Assembly: GCF_025699065.1 (NCBI RefSeq)
Contig: NZ_JAILWF010000001.1
Coordinates: 297,062-361,061, forward strand
Origin: Nitrosarchaeum sp.
GTDB lineage: Archaea; Thermoproteota; Nitrososphaeria; Nitrososphaerales; Nitrosopumilaceae
Direction: 5' to 3'
DNA length: 64,000 nt
Shown: piece by piece, positions 55,274 through 63,840 of the stretch
Layout of the letters: every line of letters begins with the position of its first letter
Position numbering within the stretch: position 1 is the stretch's first letter
Position numbers and translations under genes: made by a program
Notes under the pieces: generated by a model
Database searches by the model: none
What the model was told of the DNA's origin: nothing
What the model saw: the letters and a program-made list of their open reading frames with translations, nothing else

Positions 55274-55783
55274 TCACCATAATTTACCATATTTTTGCAA
55301 GGATGTTTTAACATCACCAATTAAGGTATCTAATGTATGAGAATCATAATTTGTACCTGTAAAATCAGCGTTAGTAAGAATTGCACCATCAAAATTAGTA
55401 TGTCTCAGATTCACTCCACTAAGATTTGCATTGGTTAAATTAGCACTTCTCAAGTCAGTATAAAACAAGTCAGCCCCTCTAAGGTCAGCATCTTGAAGAT
55501 CTGCACCATATAGTTCAGCATCCCAGAGTTTTGCATTGGAAAGATTTGTGCCTCTCATGGTAGCACCGCGTAGTTTGACATAAAACAAAATTGCATTATG
55601 GAGATTAGCCTCGCTTAAATCACTGCTACTCAAGTCAGCATTATGGATATCTCTATTTTGAAGATCAACACCACACATAATTGAATCAGACATATTTCTT
55701 CCAATTAGAACTTCATAATCAAAATTAATGTGGGTAAGATTTCGTTTTCTAAAAACGTCAGATGAATTCATACAACATAACAA
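55274..55783 (-). CDS. Pentapeptide-repeat protein
   Basis: 169 residues. From about residue 35 to 150 it is an unbroken run of A-(D/N)-L-x-x repeats (NADLSSSDLSEANLHNAI and GADLQDADLRGADLFYTDLR), which fold as a right-handed square beta-helix. The N-terminal 30 residues and the C-terminal 15 flank it. Some relatives mimic DNA and protect gyrase; most have no known role. No membrane segment. Confidence 0.92.
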   Translation of the reverse strand: MLCCMNSSDVFRKRNLTHINFDYEVLIGRNMSDSIMCGVDLQNRDIHNADLSSSDLSEANLHNAILFYVKLRGATMRGTNLSNAKLWDAELYGADLQDADLRGADLFYTDLRSANLTNANLSGVNLRHTNFDGAILTNADFTGTNYDSHTLDTLIGDVKTSLQKYGKLW

Positions 55784-55908
55784 AAGACATCACATTTGAA
55801 TTTAGATAAAAACAATGTTAGAGGGATTTTTTACTAAGGCGATCAATTAACCAAATTTGCTTATGAATATATGAATAATTCAAAGATCAGTAATTGGATT
55901 CACTAAGG

Positions 55909-55917
55909 GATATAAAC
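55909..55917 (+). promoter_or_regulatory. TATA box of the KH protein-aspS operon
   Basis: GATATAAAC lies 31-39 bases before the ATG at 55948, giving a predicted transcript start near 55938-55940 and a leader of about ten bases. It lies downstream of the TTG at 55894, so it argues against that longer start. Confidence 0.55.
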
Positions 55918-55947
55918 AACTTTACAGAAAGAAAAAAATCGATTCAA

Positions 55948-56463
55948 ATGAAACTACCAATATGTAATTTTGATGCAAAAAATGCGGTGCTTTGCCCAAA
56001 ATGCGAAAACAATGTAGAAGCAGGAATAATTACAAAGGCAGATGCAGATGCATCAATTATTCTTGCAAAGTTGGCAAAATCAAATCCAACTATCGATAAA
56101 TTTTCACTTTATTCATGTAAAGAATTCAATGGAAATTATGTACTGGCACTAGCCAAAAACGATATTATGGTGATTCGACAAAGCCGTGTACTCTATAGAT
56201 TACTTCAAGATCAATTCAAAGGAAAAATATGGCTTGTAGAAGCTGATGAAGATGATAAAAAATTCATAGAAGATTTATTTTTTCCAACAAAAATTTTGTC
56301 AATTAATTCAGTTTGGGCGCCTGGTGGAATCCAAAAGACAAAGGCAGTTGTATCTGGAAAATGGACTCCAAGATTTCCAATCGATACAAATAAGATAATT
56401 CAAATTGTCAAAAATGCCCGAAACCTTGACATTGAGATAGAATTTGAAGAAAAAAGACGGTGA
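55948..56463 (+). CDS. KH-domain protein, NusA-like archaeal type
   Basis: 171 residues from ATG (MKLPICNFDAKNAVLCPKCE), the start I choose over TTG at 55894 because archaeal homologues begin with this Cys block and a TATA box lies between. C-P-K-C and a further Cys could bind zinc. The strand-helix units NDIMVIRQSRVLYRLLQDQF and WAPGGIQKTKAVVSG fit a degenerate KH pair. Probably RNA-binding. Its stop overlaps the GTG of aspS by 4 bases, so the two are co-translated. Confidence 0.7.
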   Translation: MKLPICNFDAKNAVLCPKCENNVEAGIITKADADASIILAKLAKSNPTIDKFSLYSCKEFNGNYVLALAKNDIMVIRQSRVLYRLLQDQFKGKIWLVEADEDDKKFIEDLFFPTKILSINSVWAPGGIQKTKAVVSGKWTPRFPIDTNKIIQIVKNARNLDIEIEFEEKRR

Positions 56464-57755
56464 AAATAGTGGGATTTGTTAAAACTCATGACATTACAGA
56501 ATTAGATACCACACTCATTGGAAAAGAGGTGGTGCTTGGGGGATGGGTGGAGGATCTCCGAAAATTAGGAAAAATGACATTTATCACACTAAGAGATGTT
56601 TCTGGAATTTCTCAAATCATAGTAAAAGGTGAATTAAATGACAATCTAGGAGAAATAAACCGTCAAAGTGTAATTAGTGTAAAAGGAATAGTACAAGAAA
56701 CAAAGGCAAGAGATTTTGCTTTTGAAATAAAAGCAGAAGAGATAGAAATTTTAGCAAAAGCAGTTCATCCGCTTCCAGTTGATCCAATTGGAAGACTAGA
56801 AAGCAACATCGATACAAGATTGAATCATCGTGCATTAGATATGAGAAATCAGAAAACTGCATCAATTTTCAAATTACGACATTTTGTTTTAGAAACATTA
56901 CGTAAAACTTTATCAGAAAAAAAATTTATCGAGATCACAACTCCAAAAATAATTGGCAGTGCAAGTGAAGGAGGTGCAAATTTATTCTCATTAGATTATT
57001 TCGGTAAGACAGCATACCTTGCACAAAGTCCACAGCTATACAAAGAACAAATGACAATAGGGTTAGAAAGAGTGTATGAGATTTCAAATTTCTATAGAGC
57101 TGAAAATTCACATACAGGTCGTCATCTTAGTGAATTTACAAGTGTAGATATTGAAGCTGCATTTATGGATTACAATGATGTAATGGATATTTTAGAATCA
57201 CTAGTAATGGAAGTTTACAAAATAACTTCCGAGAAATGTAAAAAAGAACAAGAAGAAATTAGACATATAATTGAAATTCCAAAATCACCTTTTGAAAGAA
57301 TAACATACACTCAAGTTATCGAGGAATTAAAAAAAGCAGGTGAAAAAGTAGAGTTTGGGGATGACTTGCTTGATTCACATCTAAGAATAATTGGAAAGAA
57401 TCATCCAGGATTTTATTTCCTAACAGATTGGCCAATGAAGCTAAAACCATTTTACATTAGAGAAAAGGATGAAGACCCAAAATTGTCACGTTCATTTGAT
57501 CTTCAATTTGGATATCTAGAGTTATCTTCAGGAGGAACCAGACTTCATAATACCGACGTACTAAAAGCAAGACTCAAAGAACAGGGTCTTGATCCTGCTC
57601 AATTTGCGGATCATCTACAGACATTTGATTGGGGAATGCCGCCACATTCAGGTTGGGGAATGGGTTTGGACAGATTAATGACCACATTAATTGGCATAGA
57701 TAATGTTAGAGAAGTTGTACTGTATCCAAGAGATCCAGATAGATTGAGTCCATAA
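56460..57755 (+). CDS. aspS: Aspartyl-tRNA synthetase
   Basis: 431 residues, archaeal class II type. N-terminal OB-fold with GGWVEDLRKLGKMTFITLRD, motif 1 LRHFVLETLR, motif 2 YEISNFYRAENSHTGRHLSE, and motif 3 GWGMGLDRLMTTLIGI. Charges tRNA-Asp, and possibly also tRNA-Asn, because many archaea use a non-discriminating form; the sequence alone does not decide this. The start is GTG at 56460, overlapping the upstream KH-protein gene. Confidence 0.96.
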   Translation: MKIVGFVKTHDITELDTTLIGKEVVLGGWVEDLRKLGKMTFITLRDVSGISQIIVKGELNDNLGEINRQSVISVKGIVQETKARDFAFEIKAEEIEILAKAVHPLPVDPIGRLESNIDTRLNHRALDMRNQKTASIFKLRHFVLETLRKTLSEKKFIEITTPKIIGSASEGGANLFSLDYFGKTAYLAQSPQLYKEQMTIGLERVYEISNFYRAENSHTGRHLSEFTSVDIEAAFMDYNDVMDILESLVMEVYKITSEKCKKEQEEIRHIIEIPKSPFERITYTQVIEELKKAGEKVEFGDDLLDSHLRIIGKNHPGFYFLTDWPMKLKPFYIREKDEDPKLSRSFDLQFGYLELSSGGTRLHNTDVLKARLKEQGLDPAQFADHLQTFDWGMPPHSGWGMGLDRLMTTLIGIDNVREVVLYPRDPDRLSP

Positions 57756-57792
57756 ATTCAGATTTTTATTATAAAGCAACAACAGAAATTAC

Positions 57793-58041
57793 ATGATAGA
57801 ACAAACTGATGCAAAAAAAGTAGTAGAAGTGATAGGAAATAATCTGATAGGAGTCTCACATGACTCCAATAGCTTTCAAAAACTACCAGATTCTTTTTGG
57901 GGTTATTTTGCAAGAGGGCACGATACAAAAGGGACGTTTGGTGTAATAGTCACTTATTCAGAAGATGGAAAGGATGTAGATGAGTTAATCAAAATGTATG
58001 AAGAGTGGGCTAACAAAAATAAAAGTAAAGAATCCAAATGA
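57793..58041 (+). CDS. Small hypothetical protein
   Basis: 82 residues. KVVEVIGNNLIGVSHDSNSF, LPDSFWGYFARGHDTKGTFG, VIVTYSEDGKDVDELIKMYE: an alpha/beta unit with Trp, His and a Lys-rich end. Not recognised. It follows aspS by 37 bases on the same strand and may be in the same transcript. Confidence 0.6.
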   Translation: MIEQTDAKKVVEVIGNNLIGVSHDSNSFQKLPDSFWGYFARGHDTKGTFGVIVTYSEDGKDVDELIKMYEEWANKNKSKESK

Positions 58042-58042
58042 A

Positions 58043-58174
58043 TTATTTGGTTTCTTTTAGGAGTTTTCTATACTCATGACACTCTTTACAAATAGGTTTT
58101 CCCTTGTATTTTGGATTCCCATCTGTAATTTTTAAAGTGCCTTGATTTATTTTACAAATAACACAAACAACCAT
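58043..58174 (-). CDS. Small zinc-ribbon protein
   Basis: 43 residues: MVVCVICKINQGTLKITDGN then PKYKGKPICKECHEYRKLLK. C-x2-C and C-x2-C knuckles bracket a Lys-rich loop. Converges on the 82-residue gene, with 1 base between stops. Similar in build to the other mini-ribbons. Confidence 0.65.
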   Translation of the reverse strand: MVVCVICKINQGTLKITDGNPKYKGKPICKECHEYRKLLKETK

Positions 58175-58385
58175 CGTTAGATTTTGGAATCAGCAATTTA
58201 TAAAAATTGGCAATTTACTTAATTATGAAATAAAGTACGTTTACAAAAGAAGTAACAATTCAGAAAATAGATAAACAAGTTAACAAAATAGGCATAAATC
58301 AATCTTTAAAGTTTTTAAAAATGCCAACAAGATAATCAAATTATTTACACATTTGAGAAGTTAATTAAAAATAAGAGGATCATTT

Positions 58386-58478
58386 ATGGATACAAATCAA
58401 CAAGCATTTTTGTGGATGGTAAAAACTCAGAAAAAAATTCATGAAGAATACATTGAGAGAATATCTAAAGCATATTAG
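58386..58478 (+). CDS. Very small helical protein
   Basis: 30 residues, MDTNQQAFLWMVKTQKKIHE then EYIERISKAY, one amphipathic helix. Its 3' end overlaps the convergent leuB stop by 14 bases. A Ile/Leu-aromatic heptad pattern makes it credible, but it is very short. Confidence 0.4.
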   Translation: MDTNQQAFLWMVKTQKKIHEEYIERISKAY

Positions 58479-59478
58479 TAATTGCTTGAGTAAATTCAGA
58501 TGTAGATTTTGTGCCGCCTATATCTTTAGTTTTAACACCAGTTTTTACTAAATTAAAAATCGTAGATTCTAATTTTTGTCCAACTTCAAGACATTTTGAA
58601 TCATTATTTTTTGTACCAAGCCAATCAAGCATCATTTTGATAGATAAAAGAAATGATGAGGGATTTGCAATATTCTTTCCAGCAATATCAAATGCTGCTC
58701 CATGAACTGGTTCAAATAATGCAAAATTATCGCCAATATTTGCTGCGGGTGCCATACCTAATCCACCAACAACTTGAGAAGATTCATCAGATAAAATATC
58801 GCCAAACAAGTTAGTAGTTACTATAACATCAAATTGTTCAGGTTGACGAATTAGATTCATTGCACATGCATCAACATACATTTGTTCAAATAAAATGTCT
58901 GGATAGTTTTTTGAAACTTCAGTGCATGATCTAGCAAATAACCCATCAGTAATTCGCATGACATTTGATTTATGAACACATGTAACTTTTTTCATAGAAT
59001 TTCTTTGTTTTGCAGTTTCAAATGCATACTTTGCAATTCTCTTAGATGCATTTTCTGAAATTATTCTTAATGCAACAGCTGAATCCCCCAAGCTAAATTC
59101 CTTACCAGTGTAAAGATCCTCGGTGTTTTCTCTAACAATCACCATATCAATATCATTTCGTAATGCAGGCATGTGTGGGTAAGATTTTGCAGGTCTGATG
59201 TTAGCATACAAATCAAGCATCCTTCGTAAAACAACAATGACATCAGCAGCTGATTCACCAACTGGGGCCTTCAAACATGCATCTGATTTTTTTATAGTGT
59301 CAACTGTTTCATCAGGTAATGCTTTACCTGATTCTTTAAGAGCTTGATCACCAGCTGATAATTTTGTGACATCTAATTTCAATCCAAGATTGTCATTTAT
59401 GGCATTAATCACAGAAACTGCAGATTCAGATAATTCAGGACCAATCCCATCACCGGTAATTAATGAAATTTTATACAT
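58465..59478 (-). CDS. leuB: 3-isopropylmalate dehydrogenase (isocitrate/isopropylmalate family)
   Basis: 337 residues. GDGIGPELSESAVSVINAIN, MVIVRENTEDLYTGKEFSLG with the substrate-specificity loop, VTCVHKSNVMRITDGLFARS and VVGGLGMAPAANIGDNFALF match the family. Oxidises and decarboxylates 3-isopropylmalate in leucine synthesis. It is the last gene of ilvB-ilvN-leuA-leuB, which is why LeuB is preferred over isocitrate or homoisocitrate dehydrogenase; specificity would need testing. Confidence 0.85.
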   Translation of the reverse strand: MYKISLITGDGIGPELSESAVSVINAINDNLGLKLDVTKLSAGDQALKESGKALPDETVDTIKKSDACLKAPVGESAADVIVVLRRMLDLYANIRPAKSYPHMPALRNDIDMVIVRENTEDLYTGKEFSLGDSAVALRIISENASKRIAKYAFETAKQRNSMKKVTCVHKSNVMRITDGLFARSCTEVSKNYPDILFEQMYVDACAMNLIRQPEQFDVIVTTNLFGDILSDESSQVVGGLGMAPAANIGDNFALFEPVHGAAFDIAGKNIANPSSFLLSIKMMLDWLGTKNNDSKCLEVGQKLESTIFNLVKTGVKTKDIGGTKSTSEFTQAITNML

Positions 59479-59509
59479 AATAGAACATTATCTCAATACA
59501 ATTTTAGGA

Positions 59510-61024
59510 TTATCTTACTTGTTTTTCCTGAAGCATTTTTTTGAGCATTATTCTATTAATTGCATCAATCACTGCCTTAACAGATGTTGTTACAATATCT
59601 TCGCCAACAGATTTTGCTGAGACTTTGTTTCCAAAAGCATCCTCTACTTTTACTGTAACCTCACATAATGCACTAGAACCACCAGAAATTGATGCCAGTC
59701 CATAATCTTTAATTCTAATTTCAGAAATCTTTCCGGTAATTTTTTGAATAGCATTTAATGCAGCATCTACTGGACCAACTCCATAATCAGTTCCAATGTG
59801 ATCCTGACCGTCAATGTTTAATTTTACAAATGCATAAGGCATTGTTCCAATTCCAGTTGAAACTGAGAATCCAGTTAGCTGAACAATTCGTTTGAGTTCT
59901 TTTTCTCCCAATACATCACTTGCAATTGATAACAATTCAACATCTGTGATTTGTTTTCCAGCATCACCTAATGTTTTGACTTTGTCTAAGATTTGTTTAG
60001 ATTGTTCTTCTGTAGGTTTTACTCCATATTCTGCAAGCATTGCATTCATTCCATGAATTCCAGCATGTTTTCCAACTTGGAGCCATCGCTTTCTTCCAAC
60101 TAATTCAGGACTAATTGGCTCGTATGTAAGCGGATTGCTTAGTACACCGTGTGTATGAATACCGGATTCATGACCAAATGCGTTTGTTCCAACTATTGCT
60201 TTGTTTGGTTGAACAATAATTCCCACAGTCTTTGAGATGAATCGTGATGTATCATAGATTAATTCAGATTTGATATTAGTCTCATATTTTTTCTCAAATG
60301 GAAGACATTTCAAAGCCATTGAAAATTCTTCTAATGATGCATTTCCTGCTCTTTCTCCAATTCCATTAATTGTTACATGTGCACAAGAAGCTCCAGCATG
60401 AATTCCCGCTAATGAATTTGCAACTGCCAATCCAAAGTCATTATGACAATGAACGCTTACCGGAAGTTTTGTAACCTCTACTGTATCTTTTGTTAATGCT
60501 GCCATGTATTCAGGGGTAGAATATCCAACGGTATCAGGAATGTTGACTCTATCAGCTCCTGCTTTTGCAACATCACCAAATACTTTTTTTAAGAATTCTC
60601 GGTCTGTTCGTGTAGCATCTTCAGCTGAAAACTCTACTTGAAGACCTCTTGATTTTCCATACTCTACTGCGTCTATTGCTTTTTCAAGTGCTTGTTCTCT
60701 TGTCATTTTGAGTTTGTATTGTAAATGAATATCAGAAGTTGCAATGAAGGTGTGAATGTAATTTAATCCTGCATCAACTGCAGCATCAATATCGTTTTTA
60801 ATGGTTCTAGTCAATCCAGCAATCTCACACGATAATCCGGCAGCAGCAATCATTTTGACAGCTTTGAATTCACCTGCAGATATTACTGGAAATCCTGCCT
60901 CAATTGCATCGACTCCTAATTCATCTAGTTTTTTTGCAATTGTTAGTTTTTGATCTGGCGATAAGGAGACTCCGATTGTTTGTTCTCCATCTCTTAATGT
61001 TGTATCAAAAATTCTAATTTTCAT
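59510..61024 (-). CDS. leuA: 2-isopropylmalate synthase family enzyme
   Basis: 504 residues. The DRE-TIM start FDTTLRDGEQTIGVSLSPDQ, HCHNDFGLAVANSLAGIHAG and NGIGERAGNASLEE give the catalytic metal-binding barrel; residues about 375-500 form the C-terminal allosteric (LeuA dimer) domain with YGVGPVDAALNAIQKITG. Condenses acetyl-CoA with 2-oxoisovalerate to start leucine synthesis. Citramalate synthase, which starts isoleucine synthesis from pyruvate, is a close alternative. It overlaps ilvN by 4 bases. Confidence 0.88.
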   Translation of the reverse strand: MKIRIFDTTLRDGEQTIGVSLSPDQKLTIAKKLDELGVDAIEAGFPVISAGEFKAVKMIAAAGLSCEIAGLTRTIKNDIDAAVDAGLNYIHTFIATSDIHLQYKLKMTREQALEKAIDAVEYGKSRGLQVEFSAEDATRTDREFLKKVFGDVAKAGADRVNIPDTVGYSTPEYMAALTKDTVEVTKLPVSVHCHNDFGLAVANSLAGIHAGASCAHVTINGIGERAGNASLEEFSMALKCLPFEKKYETNIKSELIYDTSRFISKTVGIIVQPNKAIVGTNAFGHESGIHTHGVLSNPLTYEPISPELVGRKRWLQVGKHAGIHGMNAMLAEYGVKPTEEQSKQILDKVKTLGDAGKQITDVELLSIASDVLGEKELKRIVQLTGFSVSTGIGTMPYAFVKLNIDGQDHIGTDYGVGPVDAALNAIQKITGKISEIRIKDYGLASISGGSSALCEVTVKVEDAFGNKVSAKSVGEDIVTTSVKAVIDAINRIMLKKMLQEKQVR

Positions 61025-61503
61025 GCTCCGCTCCTCTGTAAAGCGGCAACACCGGTTCTGGCAACATCAATGATTCCAAATGGTTTTACCAATTCTTCAA
61101 ATGCTCTAATTTGATCAGGTGTAGCAGTCAACTCTACCATCATGGAGTCTTTTCGTACATCGTGAATTTTGCCACCATACGCATTTGCTAATTTGTTTAC
61201 TTCCATACTATCATTAGCATTACCAAGTTTTATCTTAAAAATACTTAGTTCACGATATACTGTTTTGTGCTCATCTAAGTGCCTTACTTCTAATGTATCA
61301 ATCATTTTATCAAGTTGCTTTACAATTTGTTCAACTTGTTTTTCATCACCATATGTAGTAATTGTCATTCTTGAATATTCAGGATTATCAGTGACACCTA
61401 CGGAAATACTATCAATATTGAAATTTCTGGATCTGAAAAGATGAGTAACTTTAAACAAGATTCCAGGTTTGTTTTCAACTAATAAAGTAAGAATTGCCCA
61501 CAT
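61021..61503 (-). CDS. ilvN: Acetolactate synthase small (regulatory) subunit
   Basis: 160 residues from ATG at 61503; a GTG at 61512 is also possible. The N-terminal ACT domain is clear: WAILTLLVENKPGILFKVTH and NIDSISVGVTDNPEYSRMTI. The C-terminal domain ends RSGA. It binds and gives valine feedback to IlvB in relatives. It is co-translated with leuA and lies right after ilvB. Confidence 0.92.
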   Translation of the reverse strand: MWAILTLLVENKPGILFKVTHLFRSRNFNIDSISVGVTDNPEYSRMTITTYGDEKQVEQIVKQLDKMIDTLEVRHLDEHKTVYRELSIFKIKLGNANDSMEVNKLANAYGGKIHDVRKDSMMVELTATPDQIRAFEELVKPFGIIDVARTGVAALQRSGA

Positions 61504-61511
61504 GATGATCA

Positions 61512-63200
61512 CTAAGATGGTAGAATCATATCCGCAAGAGAAGTTCCTGGAGCTACAAATGGCAACACATCTTCTTCAGGATCAATTGGAATATCAATAA
61601 CAGTTGCAACATCACTTTTCAATGCTGTCTTTATTGCCTTATCTAATTCATCCATCGATTGTGCACGTATGCCTTGAGCACCGTATGATTCTGCAAGTTT
61701 AACATAATCTGGGCATTTTCCTTGATCAACCCCAATCATTCTTCGATTATAGAAAGTTCTTTGCCATTGTGCAACCATTCCTAATGTAAAATTATTTAAT
61801 AAAAATACAATGACTGGAATATCTTCTAACACTGCAGTTGCAAGTGAATTTTCTGTCATACTAAAACTACCATCTCCTGCAATATCCACTACAGGAACAT
61901 CAGGTCTTGCAACTTTAGCACCGATTGCAGCTGGAAATCCCCATCCCATAGTTCCAAGTCCAGTAGAACTAAAGAAAGTACCAGGTTGAATTACATCGTA
62001 AAATAAAGATGCCCACATTTGATGTTGACCTACTTCAGTAGTTACAATTGAATCATGTGGTAAAACTTCTCTAAGTTTTCTCAATATTTTTGCAGCACCC
62101 ATTTCACCTGGATGTAATTTCAAATGTTCTTTCCAGTATGCTTTTGTTTCTTTAACATGTTTAATCCACGTATTTTCTTCATTTCTTTTAACAGCTTTTT
62201 GCATAAGCATTTTAACCATGATTCTAAGTGATGCACGTACATCACCTACCACTGCAACGGATGTTGTTTGATTTTTACCAATTTCAGCTGGATCCACATC
62301 CATATGAATAATTTTTAGCCTCTTCTCAAAGGCCTCAAATGTTCCAACAGACCTATCAGAAAATCGTGTGCCTATAGCTAAAACACAATCAGCTTCAGTC
62401 ATCATTTTATTTGCTTCCGCGTGACCATGCATTCCTATTGGACCTAATGATAACGGATGATTTTCAGGAAATGCACCTTTCCCTTTGAATGTAGTGACAA
62501 CTGGAATCATAAGTAATTCAGCAATAGATTGTAATTCAGCAAATGCTGATGAAATAATTGTACCACCACCAGCTAAAATAATTGGTCTTTCTGCACTAAG
62601 TAACATCTCAATTGCTCTTTCAACATGCATGATATCAGGATCAGTCCATGGATGATAACCACGAATTTTGAATTCATCAGGAAAAACCATGGATGCCTCT
62701 TTTTGTTGGACATCTTTTGGGACGTCAATTAATACAGGTCCTGGTCTGCCCGTCTCTGCAATGTAAAATCCTTTTCTAACCATTTCTGGAATATCTCCAG
62801 GAGTTCTTGGTTGAAATGCATATTTTACAACAGGGTTTGCCATACCGATGATATCGCTTTCCTGAAAAGCATCTTTTCCAATCATTGCTACTGGAACTTG
62901 ACCTGTAACTGCAATCATTGGAGAAGAATCAGCTTGGGCAGTGGCAATACCGGTTAGAATGTTAGTAGCACCAGGTCCAGATGTAGCAAAACACACTCCT
63001 GGTTTTCTACTTACTCTACCAAACCCATCAGCCATATGTGCTGCAGATTGCTCGTGTCTTACCAAAATATGTCTAATATCGCATCTTGCAAATTCATCAT
63101 ACATTGGAAGATTTGCACCTCCAGGTAAGCCAAATACTTCTTTGACCCCTTCTTTTTCCATAGCTACCATTAATGCTCTGGCGCCTGTCATAGTTTCCAT
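61512..63200 (-). CDS. ilvB: Acetolactate synthase large (catalytic) subunit
   Basis: 562 residues from ATG at 63200; TTG at 63209 also opens the frame, but the TATA box predicts transcription start near 63204, so the ATG is preferred. Makes acetolactate or acetohydroxybutyrate from pyruvate. VFGLPGGANLPMYDEFARCD, the catalytic Glu in VRHEQSAAHMADGFG, ATSGPGATN, and the TPP/Mg motif GDGSFSM ending NNFTLGM are present. First gene of the ilv-leu operon. Confidence 0.96.
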   Translation of the reverse strand: METMTGARALMVAMEKEGVKEVFGLPGGANLPMYDEFARCDIRHILVRHEQSAAHMADGFGRVSRKPGVCFATSGPGATNILTGIATAQADSSPMIAVTGQVPVAMIGKDAFQESDIIGMANPVVKYAFQPRTPGDIPEMVRKGFYIAETGRPGPVLIDVPKDVQQKEASMVFPDEFKIRGYHPWTDPDIMHVERAIEMLLSAERPIILAGGGTIISSAFAELQSIAELLMIPVVTTFKGKGAFPENHPLSLGPIGMHGHAEANKMMTEADCVLAIGTRFSDRSVGTFEAFEKRLKIIHMDVDPAEIGKNQTTSVAVVGDVRASLRIMVKMLMQKAVKRNEENTWIKHVKETKAYWKEHLKLHPGEMGAAKILRKLREVLPHDSIVTTEVGQHQMWASLFYDVIQPGTFFSSTGLGTMGWGFPAAIGAKVARPDVPVVDIAGDGSFSMTENSLATAVLEDIPVIVFLLNNFTLGMVAQWQRTFYNRRMIGVDQGKCPDYVKLAESYGAQGIRAQSMDELDKAIKTALKSDVATVIDIPIDPEEDVLPFVAPGTSLADMILPS

Positions 63201-63221
63201 TTTATTCAATCAAATCTTTCT

Positions 63222-63233
63222 CCATAATTTTAA
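63222..63233 (-). promoter_or_regulatory. TATA box of the ilvB-ilvN-leuA-leuB operon
   Basis: TTAAAATTATGG on the minus strand, centre about 63228, 25 bases before a predicted transcript start near 63204 and the ATG at 63200. This implies an almost leaderless mRNA. Confidence 0.55.
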
Positions 63234-63262
63234 TGTGTTAAAATTCTGAGCACGTTTTACAG

Positions 63263-63279
63263 CACTAGATTAACTAGTG
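63263..63279. promoter_or_regulatory. Palindromic operator-like site upstream of ilvB
   Basis: CACTAG, five bases ATTAA, CTAGTG: perfect 6-base arms in a 17-base palindrome about 30-45 bases upstream of the ilvB TATA box, on the side facing the divergent gene at 63431. Size, AT-rich centre and C-T-A-G arms fit Lrp/AsnC-type binding sites, and such regulators commonly control branched-chain amino acid genes. Confidence 0.5.
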
Positions 63280-63430
63280 ATAAAACACCCAACTTGTAAC
63301 TTGTCTTTGTGCTCATTGAAATTCAAAAGTATTGTGGCATAGATAATTAATAAAGATTATCAGAAAAGTACCAGTGTTTTTAGACGTAGTTACTCCAGAA
63401 GACTTAAACTGATAATTTCTTACATCATAA

Positions 63431-63838
63431 ATGACAATTTTGTCTGAAAATGAAGAGATCATTAGAATAATTGAAACACTTTTTGAATCAGGAAAGACAA
63501 AAGATTTTACATCACTTAGAGATATTCATCTTAACGATTCTAAATTTTCAAGTTTTAGTGACTTACCACCGTATGATCTAAAAGATTTTCAAACTACAAT
63601 TGAATTAGAAGAATTAAGATTTGTAAGTATTTCAGATTATGATTATCAAATAAAAAATCCAAAGATTAGTGTATTTGGAGATACTGCAGTGGTTGCATTA
63701 GAATTAAAACAAAAAGGAATGTTGGTCGATAACAAAGCATTCACAGGAGAGCATATTTCAATTGATGGGAGAGCAACTTTCGTGTTGATAAAGCACCCAA
63801 CATGGAAAATTGCACATATTCATTTATCTAAAATATAA
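63431..63838 (+). CDS. NTF2/SnoaL-like protein
   Basis: 135 residues. The start is a helix pair (EEIIRIIETLFESGKTKDFT), then SLRDIHLNDSKFSSFSDLPP, a strand set (FGDTAVVALELKQKGMLVDN), and the final strands RATFVLIKHPTWKIAHIHLS. This order and the terminal W-K-I-x-H-I-H-L-S strand fit the SnoaL/DUF4440 (NTF2-like) fold, used as a catalytic or binding cup. Substrate unknown. It converges on the repeat-bearing gene, 2 bases between stops. Confidence 0.75.
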   Translation: MTILSENEEIIRIIETLFESGKTKDFTSLRDIHLNDSKFSSFSDLPPYDLKDFQTTIELEELRFVSISDYDYQIKNPKISVFGDTAVVALELKQKGMLVDNKAFTGEHISIDGRATFVLIKHPTWKIAHIHLSKI

Positions 63839-63840
63839 AA

